DNA of 32,179 nt, taken from the NCBI GenBank assembly GCA_021807105.1, contig JAKAPL010000042.1, positions 1 to 32,179 of the forward strand. Reading direction: 5' to 3'. Source of the DNA: Myxococcales bacterium (GTDB lineage Bacteria; Myxococcota; Myxococcia; Myxococcales; JAKAPL01). The position numbers were made by a program, and so were the translations under genes. Of this stretch, positions 24,862 to 32,179 are shown in pieces. Position 1 is the stretch's first letter. The number at the start of each line of letters is the position of its first letter. Below the pieces are notes generated by a model. That model saw only the letters and a program-made list of their open reading frames with translations, ran no database searches and was not told where the DNA came from.

Positions 24862-25701
24862 TCATCGCTCGCTCCAGCGGAGCTTCTCGCGCAGGATCGA
24901 GAAGAAGTCGAGGTCGGGGTTCTTGATGAGCATGCAGTGATGCGCCGCCCGCTCGATGCGCACCCGGTCCCCGGCCCGAAGCGACGCGGCGGTTCGCCCG
25001 TCGAGCGAGAGCTGCACCTCGCCCCCCGCCGCGGCGACCTCGATCTCCGTGCAGCAGCGGGAGGGGACGACGAGCGGGCGCTGTGTGAGCATGTGGGGGC
25101 AGATCGGGTTCACGAGCACGGCGTCGAGCGTCGGGTAGACGACCGGCCCGTTCGCGGCGAGGCTGTAAGCCGTGCTGCCGGTGGGGGTCGCGACGATCAC
25201 CCCGTCGGCGCGCAGCGAGCCGACCGGCGCCCCGTCCACGCGCGTGACGAGCTCCACCATCTGCGGCAGCGCGCCGCGGTGGATCACCGCGTCGTTCAAG
25301 ACCTCCGCGTCGACGAGGGTCTCGCCGCGGCGCAGCACCCTCGCCCGGAGCTTGCCGCGCCGCTCCACCGGGCAGCGGCCCGCGAGCGCGGCGGTGAGCA
25401 GCTCCCGCGCCCGATCGCGCGGGATCTCGGTCAGGAAGCCGAGCTGCCCGCCCGCGTTGATGCCGAAGATCGGGACCTCGGCGCCGCCGACCAGCGCCGC
25501 CGCGTGGATCAGCGTCCCGTCGCCGCCCGCGACGACGCAGAGGTCGGCGTCCGCGAACGAGTCCTCCCCCTCGCGCACGACCCGGATGCCGCGCGCGGCG
25601 AGCATCTCCGACAGCTCGGCGGCGAGCCCGCGCGCCTCCTCGCTCTCCGGCTTCACCACGAACGCGACGGTTCGGACGGTCACGAGGGGAGAGCATAGCA
25701 T
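24862..25701 (-). CDS. nadK: NAD kinase
   Basis: This 279-aa enzyme phosphorylates NAD to NADP. The catalytic GGDGT motif is at 59-63, followed by GINAGGQLGFL (80-90), VLNDAVIHRG and the substrate-binding DGVIVATPTGSTAYSLAANGP. Length is typical. The ATG at 25701 is used; a GTG at 25683 would start the protein at VRTVAFVVKP, closer to the usual N terminus. Neither has a clear Shine-Dalgarno. The reading frame stays open upstream through the 21-bp repeat array as far as an in-frame TAG at 26335-26337, but that extension has no ATG, GTG or TTG. The array therefore occupies the 5' region of this gene. Confidence 0.95.
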   Translation of the reverse strand: MLCSPLVTVRTVAFVVKPESEEARGLAAELSEMLAARGIRVVREGEDSFADADLCVVAGGDGTLIHAAALVGGAEVPIFGINAGGQLGFLTEIPRDRARELLTAALAGRCPVERRGKLRARVLRRGETLVDAEVLNDAVIHRGALPQMVELVTRVDGAPVGSLRADGVIVATPTGSTAYSLAANGPVVYPTLDAVLVNPICPHMLTQRPLVVPSRCCTEIEVAAAGGEVQLSLDGRTAASLRAGDRVRIERAAHHCMLIKNPDLDFFSILREKLRWSER

Positions 25702-25768
25702 CGCCGGGCCGCCGGACGGAGCCGGCGGGAGGGGCGGCGCCCGACCCCGGTGGCCGGAGGCATCATCA

Positions 25769-26356
25769 AGCCTGGCGAGCCTGTTGCCGAGCCTGGCGAG
25801 CCCGTTAGCGAGCTTGGCTAACGCCTTAGCCTGCTTGGCGCATGCGTTAGCCTGCCTGGCGCATGCGTTCGCCTGCTTGGCGCATGCCTTAGCCAGCTTG
25901 GCGCACGCGTTAGCCTGCTTGGCGCATGCGTTAGCCTGCCTGGCGCATGCGTTCGCCTGCTTGGCGCATGCCTTAGCCAGCTTGGCGCACGCGTTAGCCT
26001 GCTTGGCGCATGCGTTAGCCTGCTTGGCGCATGCGTTAGCGAGCTTGGCTAACGCCTTAGCCAGCTTGGCGCATGCGTTAGCCTGCTTGGCTAACGCGTT
26101 AGCCAGCGAGGCGCATGCGTTAGCCTGCTTGGCTAACGCGTTAGCCAGCGAGGCGCATGCGTTAGCCTGCTTGGCGCATGCGTTAGCCAGCGAGGCGCAT
26201 GCATTAGCCTGCGAGGCGGACGCGTTAGCCTGCCTGGCGCACGCGTTAGCCAGCGAGGCGCACGCGTTAGCCAGCGAGGCGCATGCGTTAGCCAGCGAGG
26301 CTAACGCGTTAGCCAGCGAGGCGCACGCGTTAGCCTACGAGGCGGACGCGTTCGCC
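25769..26356. repeat. Minisatellite of 28 tandem 21-bp units upstream of nadK
   Basis: Units follow the pattern TGCTTGGCGCATGCGTTAGCC with substitutions but no length change. Two adjacent 84-bp blocks (25829-25912 and 25913-25996) are identical, evidence of recent duplication. Three copies of the perfect palindrome GGCTAACGCGTTAGCC occur (26089-26104, 26131-26146, 26299-26314). The plus strand reads as a heptapeptide C/S-L/E-A-H/N-A-L-A; the minus strand, in frame with nadK, reads A-N-A-C-A-K/S-Q/L. Neither frame has a start codon with a ribosome binding site, so coding is unproven. The units abut with no spacers, so it is not CRISPR. Confidence 0.95.
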
Positions 26357-26410
26357 TGCCCGCCGGCGGGCCATCCTGTGGTTGCGGATTCGTCGGTCGC
26401 GGCGGAGGCG

Positions 26411-26444
26411 GCCGCACGAGCATTCTCGGAAGTCGTAGATCAGA
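26411..26444 (-). repeat. 34-bp dispersed repeat, copy 1, 3' of the BamE-like lipoprotein gene
   Basis: These 34 bp match 28622-28655 at 30 positions with no gap. Shared features are GCCGCACGAGC, TTCTCGGAAG (with a small hairpin TTC-TCG-GAA) and AGATCAGA. It starts 60 bp beyond the stop of the minus-strand gene at 26504. The region 26357-26503 holds nothing else recognisable. Confidence 0.6.
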
Positions 26445-26503
26445 CGGCGGCGCTGCTCGCCGGCCGGCGACCGGGCGGGTGGGCTGCGGTTCGGAGGGCC
26501 CCT

Positions 26504-27229
26504 CTACGGTCCCGGATGGCCGTGGTCGTCCCACTTGGCGAGGGTGCCGCCGGCGAACCAGGCGCGCTGCTTCTGGAAGGGCCACGTCCAAGTCTCCGAG
26601 CGGGTCGGACCGTCGATGTGGATCTGCTCGGGGTATCCCCACGCCATCTCGACCTCGTGGGGGGTCATGCCGGGGAGGACCGTCTTCTGCGTGACGGCGG
26701 CGCGGATCTCGGCGGAGAGCGCGTGGAAGTCCGCGGTCGGATCGTCGGGGGAGAGATACTCACCGAGCCGCTCCCGGAACCCCTCGGCGGTCTTCACGTC
26801 GGGGGGGAGGACGAGGACGTAGGGCTTGTCGTCGCGGTGGAAGTCGTCGGGGCGCCGCAGGAGCACCCAGGGGTCCTCGCGCGGCGTGAAGGCGACCGTC
26901 CGTTCGGCCATCACGAAGGCGGTGGGGAAGGAGATCTCCTGGATCCGCAGCGGCGTCCCCGGGGGCAGGACCTTGATGGGCGCCCCGGGATCGACGGGCT
27001 CGCCGTTCGGCTTCTCGACGAGGTCCACCTCGTCCGGGGACTGGTCGGTCAGGAGGAGCTTCCCCCCGTCGTGGAAGAAGGGGGTCACGAAGCAGGCGAC
27101 GCGGAGGTAGCGGACGTGGCCGGCGAGCTGCTGCTCGAGCTGGTCGCGGGCCGGCTCGGGCAAGAGCGTGTTGCCGGAGCAGGCGGCGAGGCCGAGCGCG
27201 AGGGCGGCGGCGGCGCGGGGGATTCGCAT
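26504..27229 (-). CDS. Lipoprotein with a C-terminal BamE/SmpA-like motif, unknown function
   Basis: The 241-aa product starts MRIPRAAAALALGLAAC, a clear lipoprotein signal with an LAAC lipobox and Cys17. The middle part (about 40-170) predicts mostly strands and I recognise no family. The C-terminal 60 residues contain KTVLPGMTPHEVEMAWGYP and SETWTWPF. This resembles the GMT-x-x-EV-x-x-x-WG-x-P signature of BamE/SmpA-type small outer-membrane lipoproteins, which bind partner proteins. It is not BamE itself because the protein is much longer. It starts 40 bp from the divergent methyltransferase gene, so the two promoters must overlap or be very compact. The anchor is secure; the function is inferred. 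Confidence 0.75.
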   Translation of the reverse strand: MRIPRAAAALALGLAACSGNTLLPEPARDQLEQQLAGHVRYLRVACFVTPFFHDGGKLLLTDQSPDEVDLVEKPNGEPVDPGAPIKVLPPGTPLRIQEISFPTAFVMAERTVAFTPREDPWVLLRRPDDFHRDDKPYVLVLPPDVKTAEGFRERLGEYLSPDDPTADFHALSAEIRAAVTQKTVLPGMTPHEVEMAWGYPEQIHIDGPTRSETWTWPFQKQRAWFAGGTLAKWDDHGHPGP

Positions 27230-27269
27230 GGTTTGCGGATCTTACTCCGCGCGGGTACGGTCGCAAGCC

Positions 27270-28460
27270 ATGCAGCTCGACTTGGCCAAGGATCTCGCCC
27301 GCCACCTGCGCGGGGGCCACCCGTGGGTCTTCCGCAAGGCGCTCACCTCGCCGCCCCGGGCGCCGGCGGGGACGGTGGTGGACGTGACCTCGGGCGGCCG
27401 CTTCGTCGCCCGCGGCCTCTACGATCCCCTCTCGCCCATCGCGGTGCGGCTGCTCACCCGCGACCCCGCCGAGGAGGTCGGCCCCGCGCTCTGGCAGCGG
27501 CGGCTCGCGCGGGCGGCCGCCCTGCGGCGCGAGACGCTCGGGATCCTCGCGCCGGGCGCGGACGACGCCTTCCGGCTCGTCCACGGCGAGAACGACTTCC
27601 TGCCCGGCGTGGTCATCGACGTGTACGCCGGCTTCGCGGTCGTGAAGCTCTACTCGGCCGCCTGGACGCCCCACCGCGCCGCGCTCGTCGAGGCGCTGCG
27701 GCAGGCAGTGCCCGGGCTGCGCGGCGTCTTCGGCCGCGACGAGGTCGCGCGCGAGGACGACGAGCGCGGCGGCGGGGGGAGGCCGCTCTGGGGCGCGGCG
27801 CCGCCGGCGCGCCTCCTCGTCCGCGAGGCGGGCGCGCGCCTCTGGGTGGACGTGCGCCGCGGCCAGAAGACGGGCCTCTTCCTCGATCAGCGCGAGAACC
27901 GCGTGGCGCTGCGCCGCTACGCGCCGGGGCGCGAGGTGCTCGACTGCTTCTGCTTCACCGGGGCGTTCGCGGTCCACCTCGCGCTCGGCGGGGCGCGGAA
28001 GGTGACGTGCGTGGACGTGGACGGCGGCGCCATCGAGCTCGCCCGCGAGAGCTTCCGGGAGAACGGCCTCGACCCGGGCGCGCACGAGTTCCGGCAGGCG
28101 GACGTGTTCGACCAGCTCGCCCTCTACCGGCGCGAGGGGCGCAGCTTCGACCTCATCGTGCTCGATCCCCCGGCGTTCGCGAAGAGCCAGGCGAAGGTCG
28201 AGGCGGCCGTCGCCGGCTACGCGGCGCTCAACCGCGCGGCCTTGCAGCTCCTCCGGCCCGGCGGCTACCTCGCGACCGCGTCCTGCTCGGCGCGCGTGCC
28301 GCCGGAACGGTTCGCGGGGGCGATCGCGGAGGCCGCGGGCAAGCTCGGCCTGCCGCTCCAGCTCGTCGAGGAGCGCCGCCAGCCGCCCGACCACCCCGTC
28401 CTCGTCTCGTTTCCGCAGGGGGCGTACCTGAAGCTCCTGATCTATCGCCTGCCCGGCTGA
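27270..28460 (+). CDS. Class I SAM-dependent rRNA methyltransferase, RlmI-like
   Basis: This 396-aa protein has the RlmI (YccW) layout. An N-terminal PUA domain (about 1-75) binds RNA and includes GGHPWVFRKAL. A central domain contains VIDVYAGFAVVKLYSA. The Rossmann methyltransferase domain has GLFLDQRENR, the SAM-binding segment LDCFCFTGAFAVHLA and the active-site motif DPPAFAKS. RlmI methylates cytosine C5 of 23S rRNA (m5C1962 in E. coli), and this family includes other RNA targets. The cysteine in TASCSARV fits the m5C mechanism. The ATG at 27270 is chosen because the PUA domain begins there; the open frame continues to 27168 but overlaps the divergent lipoprotein gene. Confidence 0.88.
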   Translation: MQLDLAKDLARHLRGGHPWVFRKALTSPPRAPAGTVVDVTSGGRFVARGLYDPLSPIAVRLLTRDPAEEVGPALWQRRLARAAALRRETLGILAPGADDAFRLVHGENDFLPGVVIDVYAGFAVVKLYSAAWTPHRAALVEALRQAVPGLRGVFGRDEVAREDDERGGGGRPLWGAAPPARLLVREAGARLWVDVRRGQKTGLFLDQRENRVALRRYAPGREVLDCFCFTGAFAVHLALGGARKVTCVDVDGGAIELARESFRENGLDPGAHEFRQADVFDQLALYRREGRSFDLIVLDPPAFAKSQAKVEAAVAGYAALNRAALQLLRPGGYLATASCSARVPPERFAGAIAEAAGKLGLPLQLVEERRQPPDHPVLVSFPQGAYLKLLIYRLPG

Positions 28461-28598
28461 CGGGCGTTCCCCCGGCAGGGGCCGAGAGCGCGGCCAAGGG
28501 GCTCTCGGCCGCGCACCCTCTTCCGGACCGCCCGGCGGCGGTCCTCTGGGAGGGGGAGTCTCCTATCCCCCCGCACCCCCCACCGACGCTCGCCTTCG

Positions 28599-28655
28599 CT
28601 TGCGCCTGCAAGAATCTTCGTGCCGCACGAGCCTTCTCGGAAGCAGGAGATCAGA
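28599..28655 (-). repeat. 34-bp dispersed repeat, copy 2, with three adjacent hairpins
   Basis: 28622-28655 is the second copy of the repeat at 26411-26444. In and beside it are three hairpins: CTTGC-GCCT-GCAAG (28599-28612), TCGTG-CCG-CACGA (28618-28630) and CTTC-TCG-GAAG (28633-28643). The end of the repeat covers the stop codon of the minus-strand CPBP gene (stop at 28651). It lies in the gap between two converging genes (28461-28650), so a role in transcription termination or mRNA 3' end protection is plausible. Confidence 0.6.
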
Positions 28656-29616
28656 TCGCGCGGGGGCCGAAGAGGCCGAGGAGGGCGAGGGTCACCGTGA
28701 CGGCGATCGCCCAGGCCGCGAGCTGCCGGTAGGCGGAGGCCGGGCTCGGGACCGCCGCGTGCGTGGAGCCGTCGTCCTCGGCGAACCGGGGCGGCGTCCC
28801 CGCGCGCCGCCGCAGCCAGTGGAGCAGGACGAGGACCCCGGCCCCCGCGACCGCCGAGAGGAGGAGCGCCCCGCGGGCGTCGGCCGGCGCCGCCTCGGCC
28901 TCCGGCCCGGGGCCGTACGCGAGGAAGAGCGCGGCCGAGAGCCCATTGTTGAGCGCGTGGGCGAAGACGCTCGCCCAGATCGATCCGGTCCACTCGACGA
29001 GCTCCCCGAAGGCGAGGCCGAGCAGCAGGCGCGGCGGGAAGCCGATGGGGTCGAAGTGGACGAGCGCGAAGAGGAGCGCCTGGACCCAGTTGGCCCTGCC
29101 GCGCCCGCCCCGCTCGCGCAGCGCCGGCAGGAGGTAGCCGCGGAAGACGGTCTCCTCGGCGAGGGGCGCTCCGGCGACGACCGAGGCGAGCAGCACCGCC
29201 TGCCAGGGGCCGTGGTAGCGGGCGAGCAGGCGGGAGAGATCGAAGCGGGCGGCCCACTGCGACGGGACGATCTGCTCGCACGCCTCCATGAGCGCGCTCG
29301 CCGAGAGGAAGAGCAACGGCGCGGTCGCGGCGACGAGGAGCCGCTCGCGCGGAGGGGGCAGCCGGTCGAAGCGGAGGAAGCGGAGGGGGCGGCGGCCGGC
29401 CGATCGCAGGAGGATCCAGGTGGGGAGGAAGAGGACGAAGAGCTGCGTCCACCAGATCCCGAGCGGCAGGAACGCCGACTGGGCGACGCTGCCCAGGAGG
29501 ATGGAGAGGACGACGACGAGGAGCGCGTACGAGAGGAGCGGCAGCCTCCCCGGCGGCCTCGTCCCGGGCGGACGGGTGGGCGGCGGCAGATCGGCCAAGC
29601 GGAGGGAGGGTAGCAT
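28651..29616 (-). CDS. CPBP family intramembrane metalloprotease
   Basis: This 321-aa membrane protein has about eight hydrophobic helices and the CPBP (CAAX protease/bacteriocin-processing) motifs. These are EETVFRG at 154-160, the second histidine in FALVHFDP (H187) and HALNN (220-224), which completes the HxxxN motif. These residues coordinate zinc within the membrane. Bacterial members act in protein processing or bacteriocin self-immunity; the substrate here is unknown. The ATG at 29616 is preferred over the longer frame to 29703, because the latter crosses the dispersed repeat. The Pro-rich N-terminal 25 residues precede the first helix. The C-terminal tail has two further helices. No partner gene is evident. 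Confidence 0.85.
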   Translation of the reverse strand: MLPSLRLADLPPPTRPPGTRPPGRLPLLSYALLVVVLSILLGSVAQSAFLPLGIWWTQLFVLFLPTWILLRSAGRRPLRFLRFDRLPPPRERLLVAATAPLLFLSASALMEACEQIVPSQWAARFDLSRLLARYHGPWQAVLLASVVAGAPLAEETVFRGYLLPALRERGGRGRANWVQALLFALVHFDPIGFPPRLLLGLAFGELVEWTGSIWASVFAHALNNGLSAALFLAYGPGPEAEAAPADARGALLLSAVAGAGVLVLLHWLRRRAGTPPRFAEDDGSTHAAVPSPASAYRQLAAWAIAVTVTLALLGLFGPRAI

Positions 29617-29652
29617 GGTCGCGGTGGTCGAGGGTGCGCCTCCCGATGCCGC

Positions 29653-29778
29653 CGGGCCCTGAACCGTCGAGAAGGGCGCATCGAGTTCTGGCGCCAAGAG
29701 CAAAGCTAGAGGATCTGCATCCGTCTCGCCGGCCAGGGGCGCGCCTCACGCGGGGAGATCGCTTCTTACGGACGGATT
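29653..29778 (-). repeat. Dispersed repeat, copy 2 (uninterrupted)
   Basis: This is the intact counterpart of the element at 15444-15644. Read on the minus strand it aligns without gaps over 91 bp (77 identical) and then 34 bp (30 identical), with a single GGCGCCAGA where copy 1 has duplicated GGCCCCAGA and extra DNA. It ends 37 bp upstream of the CPBP start codon and lies in the same orientation as that gene, as copy 1 does relative to tRNA-Leu. The upstream neighbour ends at 29791. Confidence 0.75.
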
Positions 29779-29790
29779 AGGGCCGCCGCG

Positions 29791-31875
29791 TCAGCGGGCC
29801 GCCGAGCGAGCCGCCGGCGGGAGCGGCCTCGGCTGCCCGGGGGGCGGCAGCCTCCAAGGCGCCGGGGGCGGCCGGGCCCCTCCCGCGGGCGGCGCGAGCG
29901 CGGCGGCCTTCGCGTCCGCCCGCGCGGCCGCCTGCGGGTCGCCGGCCTCGCGCTCCGCACGCGCGAGCCGCCGCCAGAGGTCCGCGTCCTTCGGCGAGAG
30001 CCGGGTCGCCGACAGGTACCAGTCGCGGGCTTGCGCGTACTCGTGGTCCTCCTCGGCCATCCAGCCCAGGTTCACCCGCGGCTCCACCTGATCCTCCAGG
30101 GCGATCGCGCGCCGATCGTCCGCCTCCGCGGCGGCGCGGTCGCCCGCGAGCTCCTCGAGGAGGCCGCGCAGGCCCAGCGCCTCGCCGTCGCCCGGGTCGA
30201 GGGCGAGCGCGCGATCGACCTCGGCCCGCGCCCCCTTCCGGTCGCCGAGGACGTAGAGCGTGCTCGCGAGCTCCCGGTGGGCGGCCGGGTAGCCGGGCGA
30301 GAGCCGGATCGATCGCGACAGCTCGGCCTTGCTCGCCGCGGGGTCGCGGGCGCGCAGCATCTTCCCCTCGTAATACGGCGTCCAGAAGAGGGTCGGATCG
30401 AGCCGCTCGGCCTTCTTGTACTCGGCGAGCGCCTCGTCGGCGCGGCCGAGGGCGAGCAGGAGGACGCCGCGGTCGAGCGGGCAGTACGCGTACGCCGGCC
30501 AGACCTTCATGCACTCGTCGTACTGGGCGAGCGCCTCCTGGCTGCGGCCGATCGCGGAGAGCGACAGCCCGTAATTCAGGTGCGCGCGGCCGTTGTCGGG
30601 CGCCTTCTCGACCACGTCCGCCCAGAGCGAGAGGTCATCGTGCCAGACCCGGTTGCGCAGGACGGTCGTGATCCCGAGCGCGGCGAGGACGACGGCCGCC
30701 GCGCCGGCCCTCGCGCCCGTCCGCTCCCAGATCGTCCCCTTCGCCCAGCCGGGCAGCCGGCCGAAGAGCCAGACCGTGCCCCAGGCGAGGCCGGCGACGC
30801 CGGCGTACGGGCGGTGCTCGTTGACCGCCTCGGCGAGCGGGAAGACGGTCGAGGTCGGTGAGAGGACGATCACGAACCACGCGAGCCCGAAGATGGGCAG
30901 CCGGGCCCGGCGCCGGAAGGCGACGCAGAGGCCGAGGAGGACGAGGCCGGCGGCGAGCGCGCGGACGAAGTCCGGATCGCCGAGGGTCGAGGTCAGCCGG
31001 TAGTTCGCGTCGCCCGCCTGGCCGACCGGCATCAGGTAGAGGCCGAGGTAGTGCCAGAAGCCGCGCACCTCGGTCATCGCGTACACGAGCCGCGGCGTCG
31101 TCGCGCGCGAGCGGACGGAGAAGTCCGAGACCAGGAAGTGGCGGACCGTGAGGTAGCCGCCCGCGACCGCGGCGTAGCCCGCGTAGCGGACGAGCCGGCG
31201 GCGGTCCAGCCGCAGCCAGCCTCGCCCGTCGAGGTACGTCTCATGGAGGTAGACGAGCGCGGGCAGGACGATGGCCACCGCCTTCGCCGACAACCCGAAC
31301 GCGAACCAGGCCCACGCGCGGCCGTCCTTGCCCCGCAGGTGGCAATGGAAGCCCGCGAGGATGCCGAGCGCGGTCAGCGCCTCCGACCGCGACGAGATGT
31401 AGTCGACCGTCTCGGTCTGGAGGGGGTGGATCGCGAAGAGCGCGCCGGCGAGGAAGGCGAGGCCCGTGAGGGCTTCGGGGGACCACGGCTCGCCGCGCCG
31501 GAGCCCGTCGGCCGCGAGCAGCTCGCGGGCCACGAGGTAGACGAGCGCGGCGCAGGCGAGGTGGATCGCGAGGTTCACGAGCAGGAACGCGACCGGCGCG
31601 AGCCGCCCCCCTCCGAGGGCGAAGGAGAGCGCGTGGAAGAAGACGACCATCGGCCGCCAGTCCTGGTTCTGCGGCAGCACGGAGAACGTCTGGCTGTCCT
31701 TGAACCAGCGGGGCAGGTACGCGAACGACCGGATCCAGGGGTTCTCGACGATGCTGTGGGAGTCGTCGAAGTGGAAGCCTCCGGCCATCGCGTTGCCGAA
31801 GGCCGCCGCCCCGAGGACGAGCAGCGCGCCGAGCGGCGCGTGCTTGCTCGACCAGAGGGAGCGCAGTCGGTTCAT
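29791..31875 (-). CDS. Membrane protein with GT-C-like N-terminal region and C-terminal TPR repeats
   Basis: This 694-aa protein starts with a membrane helix at about 14-32. It is followed by GGFHFDDSHSIVENPW (32-47), the early acidic loop motif of GT-C enzymes and of the TMTC type of O-mannosyltransferase-like proteins. About ten further helices run to about residue 400. From about 425 to 640 there are tetratricopeptide repeats, for example AHLNYGLSLSAIGRSQEALAQ and YAYCPLDRGVLLLALGRADE. A Pro/Ala-rich tail of about 40 residues ends the protein. The architecture suggests a polyprenyl-linked sugar transferase or an assembly factor that recruits proteins through the TPRs. The catalytic role is inferred from the motif only. 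The start is the first ATG; it stands alone. Confidence 0.78.
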   Translation of the reverse strand: MNRLRSLWSSKHAPLGALLVLGAAAFGNAMAGGFHFDDSHSIVENPWIRSFAYLPRWFKDSQTFSVLPQNQDWRPMVVFFHALSFALGGGRLAPVAFLLVNLAIHLACAALVYLVARELLAADGLRRGEPWSPEALTGLAFLAGALFAIHPLQTETVDYISSRSEALTALGILAGFHCHLRGKDGRAWAWFAFGLSAKAVAIVLPALVYLHETYLDGRGWLRLDRRRLVRYAGYAAVAGGYLTVRHFLVSDFSVRSRATTPRLVYAMTEVRGFWHYLGLYLMPVGQAGDANYRLTSTLGDPDFVRALAAGLVLLGLCVAFRRRARLPIFGLAWFVIVLSPTSTVFPLAEAVNEHRPYAGVAGLAWGTVWLFGRLPGWAKGTIWERTGARAGAAAVVLAALGITTVLRNRVWHDDLSLWADVVEKAPDNGRAHLNYGLSLSAIGRSQEALAQYDECMKVWPAYAYCPLDRGVLLLALGRADEALAEYKKAERLDPTLFWTPYYEGKMLRARDPAASKAELSRSIRLSPGYPAAHRELASTLYVLGDRKGARAEVDRALALDPGDGEALGLRGLLEELAGDRAAAEADDRRAIALEDQVEPRVNLGWMAEEDHEYAQARDWYLSATRLSPKDADLWRRLARAEREAGDPQAAARADAKAAALAPPAGGARPPPAPWRLPPPGQPRPLPPAARSAAR

Positions 31876-32179
31876 CGACGCGCCCTATACCACGGCGCCC
31901 GTTCGACCTTTAGCACTGCGCCCGCCGCAACCCGCCCGCGACCCCCACGGGCAGCGGACGCCCCGCGCACACGATCGCCCCCCGGCCGCCGGCGATGGCG
32001 CAGCAGCAGGCGTGACCGCGCGTCCGAACCCGCGCCTGCGAAGGGGAGACTTCTGAGATTCGGAGTAGGTCCGTACGGGTGACGTGGCGCACGTCCAGGG
32101 CGAGGGCAGCGGGACGCGATTTCAACGGGTTAAACCCTCGGCTGCTGCTCGCGATCGAGCCGAGAGGTCGCGGACGGCA
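31876..32179. other. Terminal region without a recognisable gene
   Basis: A minus-strand frame at 31910-32125 is too short and too unlike known families to support. The region holds short perfect hairpins: GACGTG-GCG-CACGTC (32081-32095), GGGTT-A-AACCC, and CTCGGCT with AGCCGAG near the end. These resemble the hairpins found in the other gaps of this window and may be the start of another palindromic element cut by the window edge. Confidence 0.4.

Noticed and set aside
25769..26356. CRISPR array
   Set aside because: The units are contiguous 21-mers with no unique spacers, and no cas genes are present.
25172..28732. Plus-strand open frame of 1186 codons covering the repeat array
   Set aside because: It runs antisense through nadK and the lipoprotein gene and out of frame through rlmI. 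Outside the repeat it has the Arg/Ala/Pro composition of a GC-rich shadow frame.
31910..32125. 71-codon minus-strand frame near the window end
   Set aside because: It has no ribosome binding site, no recognisable family and many Arg codons, as expected of a chance frame.

Overview
The window is a very G+C-rich bacterial chromosome segment (by eye above 70%), densely coded on both strands, with housekeeping genes and no phage or plasmid functions. Two features suggest a myxobacterium or a related member of the old Deltaproteobacteria: secreted lipoproteins (one with a long Asp-Ala-Gly-rich linker behind the lipobox), and a recA promoter with a candidate LexA site. This placement is an inference; no rRNA gene is present to fix it.

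Layout. 178-6019: an HD-GYP cyclic-di-GMP phosphodiesterase, dnaJ, recA with a candidate SOS operator, a small probable lipoprotein, and a GT-C-like multi-pass membrane protein. 6500-7993: a homoserine kinase-like gene convergent with a lipoprotein gene, the two separated by a perfect hairpin. 8287-15140: a compact six-gene plus-strand sulfate assimilation operon. It encodes siroheme sulfite/nitrite reductase, an SLC13-type anion permease, ATP sulfurylase, APS reductase, precorrin-2 dehydrogenase and uroporphyrinogen-III methyltransferase. Together these cover sulfate uptake, activation to APS, reduction to sulfite and then sulfide, and synthesis of the siroheme the reductase needs. No APS kinase is present, which fits the APS-type reductase.

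15141-18150: a repeat-rich gap, then tRNA-Leu(GAG) and tRNA-Thr(CGT), then two outer-membrane beta-barrel-type proteins. 18167-25701 is all on the minus strand: a lipase lipoprotein, a HelD-like helicase, a DUF3592 protein, a HIT hydrolase, a MepM-like M23 peptidase, exonuclease III and NAD kinase. 25769-26356 is a 28-unit, 21-bp tandem array. 26504-31875: a BamE-like lipoprotein, divergent rlmI-like methyltransferase, a CPBP protease and a GT-C/TPR membrane protein.

The most unusual material is non-coding. (1) The 21-bp array is open in the same frame as NAD kinase but has no usable start codon. (2) A 125-bp dispersed repeat occurs twice (15444-15644 and 29653-29778) in the same orientation just upstream of a gene; one copy is split by a 76-bp insertion with 9-bp direct repeats. 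(3) Several long imperfect palindromes lie between genes (6306-6399, 15175-15303, 22527-22705), and a palindrome-containing in-frame insertion lies inside the uroporphyrinogen methyltransferase gene. (4) A 34-bp repeat is found just 3' of two minus-strand genes. Among the proteins, the sulfite reductase stands out because both of its halves keep a complete four-cysteine signature.
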